The translations under genes and the position numbers were made by a program. This document shows, in pieces, positions 1 through 11,400 of a stretch of DNA of 64,000 nt. The stretch is from positions 1,550,001-1,614,000 of the forward strand of contig NW_027480438.1 of NCBI RefSeq assembly GCF_051401765.1. Reading direction: 5' to 3'. Each line of letters starts with the position of its first letter. Position 1 is the first letter of the stretch. The DNA comes from Calliopsis andreniformis (Eukaryota > Arthropoda > Insecta > Hymenoptera > Andrenidae). Below the pieces are notes generated by a model, which made no database searches, was not told where the DNA came from, and was given only the letters and a program-made list of their open reading frames with translations.

Positions 1-905
1 ATCATAAATATTCAATCTTCAATCCTCAATCCTCAATCCTCAATCCTCAATCCTCAATCCTCAGTCTTCAACCCTGAATCCTCAATACTCAATCCTCAAT
101 CTTCAATCCTCAATACTCAATCTTCAATCCTCAATCCTCAATCGTCAATCCTCAATCCTCAATTTTCAATCCTCAACACTCAATCTTCAATCCTTAATCC
201 TCAATCCTCAATCCTCAATCCTCATTCTTCAATCCTCAATACCCAATCCTCAATCTTCAGTCCTCAATCCTCAATCCTCAATCCTAATTCCTCAATCCTC
301 ATTCTTCAATCCTCAATACCCAATCCTCAATTTCTATCCTCAATCCTCAATCCTCATTTCTCAATCCTCAACCCTCAACCCTCAGCCCTCATCCTCCATC
401 CTCAGTACTCAATCCTCTATCCTCAATCTTCAATCCTCAATACTCAATCTTCAATCCTCATACCTCAATCCTCAATCCTCAATCCTCAATCTTCAATCCT
501 CTAACATCAATCCTCAATTCTCAATCCTCAATCCTCAGTCCTCAGTCGTCGAACCTCAATCCCCGACCCTTAGCACTCATCCTCAATCCTCGTTCCTCAA
601 TCCTCAATCCTCAAACCTAAATCCTCTACCGTCAGTCCTCGTCCTCAATCCTCAAACCTCAATCCTCAATCCTCAATATTCAATCATCAATACTCAATCC
701 TGAATCTTCAATCCTCAATACCCAATCTTCAATCCTCAATCCTCAATCCTCAATCCTCAATCCTCAATCTTCAATCCTCAACACTAATCTTCAATACTCA
801 ATCCCCAATCCTCAATCCTCAATCCTCATTCGTCAATCCTCAATACCCAATCCTCAATCTTCAATCCTCAATCCTCAATCCTCAATCCTAATTCCTCAAT
901 CCTCA
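1..905 (+). repeat. 1951-bp-spaced duplication, copy 1
   Basis: This segment matches 1952-2856 at a constant spacing of 1951 bp, including the rare GTCGTCGAA cassette at 545 and 2496. The one difference I saw is T195 (CCTTAAT unit) against C2146 (CCTCAAT unit). The match stops at a clean edge, CCTCA|TTC here against CCTCA|GGC in the other copy. The left edge lies outside the window. Confidence 0.9.
545..582 (+). repeat. GTCGTCGAA cassette, subtype 1 (reference copy)
   Basis: A 38-base run of strongly diverged units reading GTCGTCGAA, CCTCAAT, CCCCGAC, CCTTAGC, ACTCAT, CC. It still follows the heptamer register and is the most G-rich and CpG-rich part of the array. Subtype 1 has GAACCTC and GACCCTTAGCACTC; copies start at 545, 2496, 9015 and 10,966. 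About 45 bases downstream lies a second diverged run, CTCTACCGTCAGTCCTCGTCC, present after 19 of the 21 cassettes. None occurs between 10,966 and 25,846. Confidence 0.9.
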
Positions 906-1951
906 TTCTTCAATCCTCAATACCCAATCCTCAATTTCTATCCTCAATCCTCAATCCTCATTTCTCAATCCTCAACCCTCAACCCTCAGCCCTCAACGTC
1001 CATCCTCAGTACTCAATCCTCTATCCTCAATCTTCAATCCTCAATACTCAATCTTCAATCCTCATTCCTCAATCCTCAATCCCCAATCCTCAATCTTCAA
1101 TCCTCAAACATCAATCCTCAATCCTCAAACCTCAATCCTCAACCCTCAATATTCAATCATCAATACTCAATCTTCAATCCTCAATCCTCAAACCTCAATC
1201 CTCAATCCTCATTCTTCAATACTAAACACCCAATCCTCAATCCTCAATCCTCAATCCTCAATCCTCAATCCTCAATCTTCAACCCTGAATCCTCAATCCT
1301 CAATATTCAATCCTCAATCTTCAATCCACAATACTCAATCTTCAATCCTCAATCCTCAATCCTCAATCCTCAATGTTCAATCATCAATACTCAATCTTCA
1401 ATCCTCAATCCTCAATCCTAAATTCTCAATCCTCAATCCTCAATCCTCAATCCTTAATCCTCAATCCTCAATCCTCAATCCTCAATCCTCAATCCTCAAT
1501 CCTCAATCCTCAATCCGCAATATTCAATCCTCAATACTCAATCTTCAATCATCAATCCTCAATCCTCAATTCTCAGTCGTCAATCCTCAGTCATCAATCC
1601 TCAATCTTCAATACTCAATCGTCAATCCTTAGTCCTCAATCCTCAATCCTCAATCATCGTTCCTCAAACCTCAATCCTCAACCCTCAGTCTTCATCCTCA
1701 ATCCTCAAACCTCAATCCTCAATCCTCAATATTCAATCATCAATACTCTATCTTCAATCCACAATACTCAAACCTCAATCCTCAATCCACATTCTTCAAT
1801 CCTAAATACCCAATCCTTAATCTTCAATCCTCAATCCTCAATCCTCAATTCTCAATCCTCAATCCTTAATCCTCAGACCTCAAACATCAATATTCAACCC
1901 TCAGACCTCGTCCTCAATCCACAACCCTCAATCCTCAGTCCTCAATATTCA

Positions 1952-2856
1952 ATCATAAATATTCAATCTTCAATCCTCAATCCTCAATCCTCAATCCTCA
2001 ATCCTCAATCCTCAGTCTTCAACCCTGAATCCTCAATACTCAATCCTCAATCTTCAATCCTCAATACTCAATCTTCAATCCTCAATCCTCAATCGTCAAT
2101 CCTCAATCCTCAATTTTCAATCCTCAACACTCAATCTTCAATCCTCAATCCTCAATCCTCAATCCTCAATCCTCATTCTTCAATCCTCAATACCCAATCC
2201 TCAATCTTCAGTCCTCAATCCTCAATCCTCAATCCTAATTCCTCAATCCTCATTCTTCAATCCTCAATACCCAATCCTCAATTTCTATCCTCAATCCTCA
2301 ATCCTCATTTCTCAATCCTCAACCCTCAACCCTCAGCCCTCATCCTCCATCCTCAGTACTCAATCCTCTATCCTCAATCTTCAATCCTCAATACTCAATC
2401 TTCAATCCTCATACCTCAATCCTCAATCCTCAATCCTCAATCTTCAATCCTCTAACATCAATCCTCAATTCTCAATCCTCAATCCTCAGTCCTCAGTCGT
2501 CGAACCTCAATCCCCGACCCTTAGCACTCATCCTCAATCCTCGTTCCTCAATCCTCAATCCTCAAACCTAAATCCTCTACCGTCAGTCCTCGTCCTCAAT
2601 CCTCAAACCTCAATCCTCAATCCTCAATATTCAATCATCAATACTCAATCCTGAATCTTCAATCCTCAATACCCAATCTTCAATCCTCAATCCTCAATCC
2701 TCAATCCTCAATCCTCAATCTTCAATCCTCAACACTAATCTTCAATACTCAATCCCCAATCCTCAATCCTCAATCCTCATTCGTCAATCCTCAATACCCA
2801 ATCCTCAATCTTCAATCCTCAATCCTCAATCCTCAATCCTAATTCCTCAATCCTCA
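1952..2856 (+). repeat. 1951-bp-spaced duplication, copy 2
   Basis: Second copy of 1-905. It begins at the rare ATCATAAATATTC variant that also opens the window. The pair recurs at 8471-9375 and 10,422-11,326, so this duplication is older than the 8470-bp duplication that contains it. Confidence 0.9.
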
Positions 2857-3501
2857 GGCATCAATACTCAATCTTCAATACTCAATCCTCAATTCTCAAT
2901 TCTCAATCCTCAATCCTCAATCCTCAACCATCAATCCTCATTCCTCAAACCTCAATCCTCAACCCTCAGTCCTCATCCTCAATTCTCAATTCTCAATCCT
3001 CAATCCTCAATCCTCAATCTTCAATCCTCAAAAGTCAATCTCCGATCCTAGGTCCTCAATCCCCAACCTTCAATCGTTAATCCTCAATCTTCAATCCTCA
3101 ATCCCCAGTCATCAATCTTCAATCCTCAATGCTCAATCCTCAATCCTCAATCCTCAGTCCTCAATCCCCAATCCTTAATCCTCAAACCTCAATCCTCAAC
3201 CGTCAGTCCTCGTCCTCAATCCTCAAACCTCAATCATCAATCCTCAATATTCAATCATCAATACCCAATCTTCAATCCTCAATCCTCAATCCTCAAACCT
3301 CAATCCTCAATCCTCATTCTTCAATCCTAAATACCCAATCCTCAATTTCCAATCCTCAATCCTCAATCCTCAATTCTCAATCCTCAATCCTTAATCCTCA
3401 GATCTCAAACATCAATATTCAACCCTCAGTCCTCGTCCTCAATCCACAATCCTCAATCCTCAGTCCTCAATATTCAATCATCAATATTCAATCTTCAATC
3501 C
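2857..3501 (+). repeat. Satellite segment between the 1951-bp and 2.86-kb repeats
   Basis: Variant heptamers only, with an AvrII-like CCTAGG at about 3048 and a CAATGCTC unit at 3128. It is repeated at 11,327-11,971 with one visible substitution (CCAACCTTC against CCAACCATC, about 3077/11,547). I see no gene-like content. Confidence 0.8.
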
Positions 3502-6361
3502 TCAATCCTCAATCCTCAATCCTCAATCCTCAATCCTCAATCCTCAATTTTCAACCCTGAATCCTCAATCCTCAATACTCAATCCTCTATCTTCAATCCT
3601 CAATACTCAATCTTCAATCCTTAATCCTCAATCTGCAATCCCGAATCCCCAGTACTCAATCTTCAATCCTCAATGCTATATCCTCAATCCTCAATCCTCA
3701 GTCCTCAGTCCTCAATCTTCAATCCTCAAACCTCAATCCTCAACCGTCAGTCCTCATTCTCCATCCTCAATCCTCAATCCTCAATCCTCAATCTTCAATC
3801 CCCAATACTAAATCTTCAATCCTCAATCCTCAATCCTCAATCCTCAATCCTCAATCCTCAGGTATCAATACTCAATCTTCAATACTCAATCCTCAATCCT
3901 CAATCCTCAATCCTCAATCCTCAATCCTCAATCATCAATGCTCATTCCTCAAACCTCAATCCTCAACCCTCAGTCCTCATCCTCAATTCTCAATTCTCAA
4001 TCCTCAATCGTCAATCCTCAATCTTCAATCCTCAATAATCAATCTCCGATCCTAGATCCTCAATCCCCAATCTTCAATCGTTAATCCTCAATATTCAATC
4101 CTCAATCCCCAGTCATCAATCTTCAATCCTCAATGCTCAATCCTCAATCCTCAATCCTCAATCCTCAGTCCTCAATCCCCAATCCTCAATCCTCTAACCT
4201 CAATCCTCAACCGTCAGTCCTCGTCCTCAATCCTCAAACCTCAATCCTCAATCCTCAATATTCAATCGACAACACTCAATCATCAATCCTCAATCCTCAA
4301 ACCTCAATCCTCAATCCTCATTCTTCAATCCTAAATACCCAATCCTCAATCTTCAATCCTCAATCCTCAATCCTCAATCCTCAATTCTCAATCCTCAATC
4401 CTTAATACTCAGATCTCAAACATCAATATTCAACCCTCAGCCCTCGTCCTCAATCCACAACCCTCAATCCTCAGTCCTCAATATTCAATCATCAATATTC
4501 AATCTTCAATCCTCAATCCTCAATCCTCAATCCTCGATCCTCAATCCTCAATTTTCAATCCTGAATCCTCAATCCTCAATACTCAATCCTCAATCTTCAA
4601 TCCTCAATACCCAATCTTCAATCCTCAATCCTCAATCCTCAATCCTCAATCCTCAATCTTCAATCCTCAACACTAATCTTCAATCCTCAATCCCCAATCC
4701 TCAATCCTCAATCCTCATTCTTCAATCCTCAATACCCAATCCTCAATCTTCAATCCTCAATCCTCAATCCTCAATCCTAATTCCTCAACCCTCATTCTTC
4801 AATCCTCAATACCCAATCCTCAATTTCAATCCTCAATCCTCAATCCTCATTTCTCAATCCTCAATCTTCAACCCTCAGCCTTCATCCTCCATCCTCAGTA
4901 CTCAATCCTCTATCCTCAATCTTCAATCCTCAATACTCAATCTTCGATCCTCATTCCTCAATCCTCAATCCTCAATCCTCAATCTTCAATCGCCAATACT
5001 CAATCTGCAATCCCCAATACTCAAACCTTAATCCTCAATCCTCATTACTCAATCCTCAATACCCAATCCTCAATCCTCAATCCTCAATATTCAATCATCA
5101 ATACTCAATCTTGAATACTCAATCTTCAATCCTCAATACTCAACTTTCAATCCTCAATCCTCAATCCTCAATCCTCAATCCTCAATCCTCAGGCATCAAT
5201 ACTCAATCTACTATATTCAATCCACAATACTCAATCCTCAATCCTCAGGCATCAAAACTCAATCTACAATATTCAATCCACAATACTTAATCCTCAATCC
5301 ACAATCCTCAACCTTCAATACTCAATACTCAATCTTCAATCCTCAATCCTCAATCCTCAATCCTCAATCCTCAATCCTCAATCCTCAATATTCAATCCTC
5401 AATACTCAATCTTCAATCATCAATCCTCAATCCTCAATTCTCAGTCGTCAATCCTCAGTCATCAATCCTCAATCTTCAATACTCAATCGTCAATCCTTAG
5501 TCCTCAATCCTCAATCCTCGATCCTCGTTCCTCAAACCTCAATCCTCAACCCTCAGTCTTCATCCTCAATCCTCAAACCTCAATCCTCAACCCTCAATAT
5601 TCAATCATCAATACTCAATCTTCAATCCTCAATCCTCAAACCTCAATCCTCAATCCTCATTCTTCAATACTAAACACCCAATCCTCAATCCTCAATCCTC
5701 AATCCTCAATCCTCGATCCTCAATCTTCAACCCTGAATCCTCAATCCTCAATACTCAATCCTCAATCTTCAATCCTCAATACTCAATCTTCAATCCTCAA
5801 TCCTCAATCCTCAATCCTCAATATTCAATCATCAATACTCAATCTTCAATCCTCAATCCTCAATCCTCAATTCTCAATCCTCAATCCTCAATCCTCAATC
5901 CTTAATCCTCAATCCTCAATCCTCAATCCTCAATCCTCAATCCTCAATCCTCAATCCTCAATCCGCAATATTCAATCCTCAATACTCAATCTTCAATCAG
6001 CAATCCTCAATCCTCAATTCTCAGTCGTCAATCCTCAGTCATCAATCCTCAATCTTCAATACTCAATCGTCAATCCTTAGTCCTCAATCCTCAACCTCAA
6101 TCCTCGTTCCTCAAACCTCAATCCTCAACCCTCAGTCTTCATCCTCAATCCTCAAACCTCAATCCTCAATCCTCAATATTCAATCATCAATACTCAATCT
6201 TCAATCCTCAATCCTCAAACCTCAATCCTCAATCCTCATTCTTCAATCCTAAATACCCAATCCTCAATCTTCAATCCTCAATCCTCAATCCTCAATTCTC
6301 AATCCTGAATCCTCAATCCTCAATACTCAATCCTCAATCTTCAATCCTCAATACCCAATCT
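3502..6361 (+). repeat. 2.86-kb higher-order repeat, copy 1a
   Basis: The unit order of 3502-5378 returns at 6362-8259 with a spacing of 2860-2888 bp. Landmarks are CAATGCTATATCC at 3671/6531, CAATGCTCAATCC at 4131/7019 and CGCCAATAC at about 4991/7871. Length differences between copies are whole 7-bp units or multiples of them (7 and 28 bp). Confidence 0.88.
5820..5850 (+). repeat. Recurrent AATATT-ATCATC-ATACTC-ATCTTC cassette (example)
   Basis: The ordered variants ATTCAAT, CATCAAT, ACTCAAT, CTTCAAT, read as AATATTCAATCATCAATACT and continuing CAATCTTC, recur at dozens of places in every part of the window. It is the commonest derived pattern and so the oldest higher-order word visible here. 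Confidence 0.85.
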
Positions 6362-8263
6362 TCAATCCTCAATCCTCAATCCTCAATCCTCAATCCTCAA
6401 TCCTCAATTTTCAACCCTGAATCCTCAATCCTCAATACTCAATCCTCTATCTTCAATCCTCAATACTCAATCTTCAATCCTTAATCCTCAATCTGCAATC
6501 CCGAATCCCCAGTACTCAATCTTCAATCCTCAATGCTATATCCTCAATCCTCAATCCTCAGTCCTCAGTCCTCAATATTCAATCGACAACACTCAATCAT
6601 CAATCCTCAATCCTCAAACCTCAATCCTCAACCGTCAGTCCTCATTCTCCATCCTCAATCCTCAATCCTCAATCCTCAATCTTCAATCCCCAATACTAAA
6701 TCTTCAATCCTCAATCCTCAATCCTCAATCCTCAATCCTCAATCCTCAGGTATCAATACTCAATCTTCAATACTCAATCCTCAATCCTCCATCCTCAATC
6801 CTCAATCCTCAATCATCAATCATCAATCCTCATTCCTCAAACCTCAATCCTCAACCCTCAGTCCTCATCCTCAATTCTCAATTCTCAATCCTCAATCGTC
6901 AATCCTCAATCTTCAATCCTCAATAATCAATCTCCGATCCTAGATCCTCAATCCCCAATCTTCAATCGTTAATCCTCAATATTCAATCCTCAATCCCCAG
7001 TCATCAATCTTCAATCCTCAATGCTCAATCCTCAATCCTCAATCCTCAATCCTCAGTCCTCAATCCCCAATCCTCAATCCTCTAACCTCAATCCTCAACC
7101 GTCAGTCCTCGTCCTCAATCCTCAAACCTCAATCCTCAATCCTCAATATTCAATCGACAACACTCAATCATCAATCCTCAATCCTCAAACCTCAATCCTC
7201 AATCCTCATTCTTCAATCCTAAATACCCAATCCTCAATCTTCAATCCTCAATCCTCAATCCTCAATTCTCAATCCTCAATCCTTAATACTCAGATCTCAA
7301 ACATCAATATTCAACCCTCAGCCCTCGTCCTCAATCCACAACCCTCAATCCTCAGTCCTCAATATTCAATCATCAATATTCAATCTTCAATCCTCAATCC
7401 TCAATCCTCAATCCTCGATCCTCAATCCTCAATTTTCAATCCTGAATCCTCAATCCTCAATACTCAATCCTCAATCTTCAATCCTCAATACCCAATCTTC
7501 AATCCTCAATCCTCAATCCTCAATCCTCAATCCTCAATCTTCAATCCTCAACACTAATCTTCAATCCTCAATCCCCAATCCTCAATCCTCAATCCTCATT
7601 CTTCAATCCTCAATACCCAATCCTCAATCTTCAATCCTCAATCCTCAATCCTCAATCCTAATTCCTCAACCCTCATTCTTCAATCCTCAATACCCAATCC
7701 TCAATTTCAATCCTCAATCCTCAATCCTCATTTCTCAATCCTCAATCTTCAACCCTCAGCCTTCATCCTCCATCCTCAGTACTCAATCCTCTATCCTCAA
7801 TCTTCAATCCTCAATACTCAATCTTCGATCCTCATTCCTCAATCCTCAATCCTCAATCCTCAATCTTCAATCGCCAATACTCAATCTGCAATCCCCAATA
7901 CTCAAACCTCAATCCTCAATCCTCATTACTCAATCCTCAATACCTAATCCTCAATCCTCAATCCTCAATATTCAATCATCAATACTCAATCTTGAATACT
8001 CAATCTTCAATCCTCAATACTCAACTTTCAATCCTCAATCCTCAATCCTCAATCCTCAATCCTCAATCCTCAGGCATCAATACTCAATCTACTATATTCA
8101 ATCCACAATACTCAATCCTCAATCCTCAGGCATCAAAACTCAATCTACAATATTCAATCCACAATACTTAATCCTCAATCCACAATCCTCAACCTTCAAT
8201 ACTCAATACTCAATCTTCAATCCTCAATCCTCAATCCTCAATCCTCAATCCTCAATCCTCAAT
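6362..8263 (+). repeat. 2.86-kb higher-order repeat, copy 1b, truncated
   Basis: Second tandem copy, cut after about 1.9 kb at the 8260-8264 junction. Its first part carries a 28-bp insertion at about 6577-6604 that is absent from the matching places at 3717, 12,190 and 15,047. Confidence 0.85.
6577..6604 (+). repeat. 28-bp extra segment carrying the CGACAACACTC variant
   Basis: A four-unit insertion containing ATTCAATCGACAACACTC. The same rare variant occurs at about 4259, 7147, 12,736 and 15,589, always in one other position of the higher-order repeat. Here it sits about 570 bp too early, in front of an otherwise shared CCTCAAACC context. Transfer from the normal site at 7147 is the simplest reading. 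Confidence 0.75.
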
Positions 8264-8470
8264 ACTCTATCTTCAATCCACAATACTCAAACCTCAATCC
8301 TCAATCCACATTCTTCAATCCTAAATACCCAATCCTTAATCTTCAATCCTCAATCCTCAATCCTCAATTCTCAATCCTCAATCCTTAATCCTCAGACCTC
8401 AAACATCAATATTCAACCCTCAGACCTCGTCCTCAATCCACAACCCTCAATCCTCAGTCCTCAATATTCA
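8260..8470 (+). repeat. Junction segment, copy of 1741-1951
   Basis: The 211 bases before copy 2 equal 1741-1951 (spacing 6519), starting at the rare CAATACTCTATC variant and ending at ATCATAAAT. They also equal 10,211-10,421. The switch from the copy-1 pattern happens within the shared bases CAATA at 8260-8264. This marks the breakpoint of an unequal exchange between misaligned repeats. Confidence 0.85.
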
Positions 8471-11400
8471 ATCATAAATATTCAATCTTCAATCCTCAAT
8501 CCTCAATCCTCAATCCTCAATCCTCAATCCTCAGTCTTCAACCCTGAATCCTCAATACTCAATCCTCAATCTTCAATCCTCAATACTCAATCTTCAATCC
8601 TCAATCCTCAATCGTCAATCCTCAATCCTCAATTTTCAATCCTCAACACTCAATCTTCAATCCTTAATCCTCAATCCTCAATCCTCAATCCTCATTCTTC
8701 AATCCTCAATACCCAATCCTCAATCTTCAGTCCTCAATCCTCAATCCTCAATCCTAATTCCTCAATCCTCATTCTTCAATCCTCAATACCCAATCCTCAA
8801 TTTCTATCCTCAATCCTCAATCCTCATTTCTCAATCCTCAACCCTCAACCCTCAGCCCTCATCCTCCATCCTCAGTACTCAATCCTCTATCCTCAATCTT
8901 CAATCCTCAATACTCAATCTTCAATCCTCATACCTCAATCCTCAATCCTCAATCCTCAATCTTCAATCCTCTAACATCAATCCTCAATTCTCAATCCTCA
9001 ATCCTCAGTCCTCAGTCGTCGAACCTCAATCCCCGACCCTTAGCACTCATCCTCAATCCTCGTTCCTCAATCCTCAATCCTCAAACCTAAATCCTCTACC
9101 GTCAGTCCTCGTCCTCAATCCTCAAACCTCAATCCTCAATCCTCAATATTCAATCATCAATACTCAATCCTGAATCTTCAATCCTCAATACCCAATCTTC
9201 AATCCTCAATCCTCAATCCTCAATCCTCAATCCTCAATCTTCAATCCTCAACACTAATCTTCAATACTCAATCCCCAATCCTCAATCCTCAATCCTCATT
9301 CGTCAATCCTCAATACCCAATCCTCAATCTTCAATCCTCAATCCTCAATCCTCAATCCTAATTCCTCAATCCTCATTCTTCAATCCTCAATACCCAATCC
9401 TCAATTTCTATCCTCAATCCTCAATCCTCATTTCTCAATCCTCAACCCTCAACCCTCAGCCCTCAACGTCCATCCTCAGTACTCAATCCTCTATCCTCAA
9501 TCTTCAATCCTCAATACTCAATCTTCAATCCTCATTCCTCAATCCTCAATCCCCAATCCTCAATCTTCAATCCTCAAACATCAATCCTCAATCCTCAAAC
9601 CTCAATCCTCAACCCTCAATATTCAATCATCAATACTCAATCTTCAATCCTCAATCCTCAAACCTCAATCCTCAATCCTCATTCTTCAATACTAAACACC
9701 CAATCCTCAATCCTCAATCCTCAATCCTCAATCCTCAATCCTCAATCTTCAACCCTGAATCCTCAATCCTCAATATTCAATCCTCAATCTTCAATCCACA
9801 ATACTCAATCTTCAATCCTCAATCCTCAATCCTCAATCCTCAATGTTCAATCATCAATACTCAATCTTCAATCCTCAATCCTCAATCCTAAATTCTCAAT
9901 CCTCAATCCTCAATCCTCAATCCTTAATCCTCAATCCTCAATCCTCAATCCTCAATCCTCAATCCTAAATCCTCAATCCTCAATCCGCAATATTCAATCC
10001 TCAATACTCAATCTTCAATCATCAATCCTCAATCCTCAATTCTCAGTCGTCAATCCTCAGTCATCAATCCTCAATCTTCAATACTCAATCGTCAATCCTT
10101 AGTCCTCAATCCTCAATCCTCAATCATCGTTCCTCAAACCTCAATCCTCAACCCTCAGTCTTCATCCTCAATCCTCAAACCTCAATCCTCAATCCTCAAT
10201 ATTCAATCATCAATACTCTATCTTCAATCCACAATACTCAAACCTCAATCCTCAATCCACATTCTTCAATCCTAAATACCCAATCCTTAATCTTCAATCC
10301 TCAATCCTCAATCCTCAATTCTCAATCCTCAATCCTTAATCCTCAGACCTCAAACATCAATATTCAACCCTCAGACCTCGTCCTCAATCCACAACCCTCA
10401 ATCCTCAGTCCTCAATATTCAATCATAAATATTCAATCTTCAATCCTCAATCCTCAATCCTCAATCCTCAATCCTCAATCCTCAGTCTTCAACCCTGAAT
10501 CCTCAATACTCAATCCTCAATCTTCAATCCTCAATACTCAATCTTCAATCCTCAATCCTCAATCGTCAATCCTCAATCCTCAATTTTCAATCCTCAACAC
10601 TCAATCTTCAATCCTCAATCCTCAATCCTCAATCCTCAATCCTCATTCTTCAATCCTCAATACCCAATCCTCAATCTTCAGTCCTCAATCCTCAATCCTC
10701 AATCCTAATTCCTCAATCCTCATTCTTCAATCCTCAATACCCAATCCTCAATTTCTATCCTCAATCCTCAATCCTCATTTCTCAATCCTCAACCCTCAAC
10801 CCTCAGCCCTCATCCTCCATCCTCAGTACTCAATCCTCTATCCTCAATCTTCAATCCTCAATACTCAATCTTCAATCCTCATACCTCAATCCTCAATCCT
10901 CAATCCTCAATCTTCAATCCTCTAACATCAATCCTCAATTCTCAATCCTCAATCCTCAGTCCTCAGTCGTCGAACCTCAATCCCCGACCCTTAGCACTCA
11001 TCCTCAATCCTCGTTCCTCAATCCTCAATCCTCAAACCTAAATCCTCTACCGTCAGTCCTCGTCCTCAATCCTCAAACCTCAATCCTCAATCCTCAATAT
11101 TCAATCATCAATACTCAATCCTGAATCTTCAATCCTCAATACCCAATCTTCAATCCTCAATCCTCAATCCTCAATCCTCAATCCTCAATCTTCAATCCTC
11201 AACACTAATCTTCAATACTCAATCCCCAATCCTCAATCCTCAATCCTCATTCGTCAATCCTCAATACCCAATCCTCAATCTTCAATCCTCAATCCTCAAT
11301 CCTCAATCCTAATTCCTCAATCCTCAGGCATCAATACTCAATCTTCAATACTCAATCCTCAATTCTCAATTCTCAATCCTCAATCCTCAATCCTCAACCA

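Larger units (their letters stand above)
1..8263 (+). repeat. 8.47-kb duplicated block, copy 1
   Basis: Matches 8471-16,705. The spacing is 8470 bp up to about 6570 and 8442 bp afterwards, because this copy holds an extra 28 bp at about 6577-6604. Landmarks keep the spacing: cassettes at 545 and 2496 against 9015 and 10,966, and the CGCCAATACTCAATCTGC variant near 4990 against 13,460. Scattered single-base and single-unit (7-bp) differences separate the copies, for example one extra unit near 12,165 and C/A near 1496/9966. The right edge falls at 8259-8263. Confidence 0.92.

Noticed and set aside
545..582. The GTCGTCGAA cassette as an inserted foreign element or attachment site
   Set aside because: It parses into seven-base steps in register with the array, has no flanking duplication and no inverted repeats, so it is diverged satellite.
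1373..2455. A 360-codon open reading frame, and about 30 shorter ones on the + strand
   Set aside because: All encode degenerate NPQSSIL repeats because the array lacks stops in every + frame. They begin at chance ATG or TTG variants and end at CCTTAAT, CCTGAAT or CCTAGAT units. Copies differ by 7-bp indels that would shift a real frame, and no codon-position bias, domain or regulatory context is visible.
3129..3560. Identical predicted peptides at 3129 and 11,599, and at 7021 and 12,610, as a sign of conserved genes
   Set aside because: The DNA around them is equally identical because they lie inside the duplicated blocks. Conservation is of the block, not of a reading frame.
5205..5225. 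TATA-like CTACTATATTC sequence as a promoter
   Set aside because: It is a cluster of substituted heptamers repeated with its block (8088, 13,675, 16,532), with no gene downstream.
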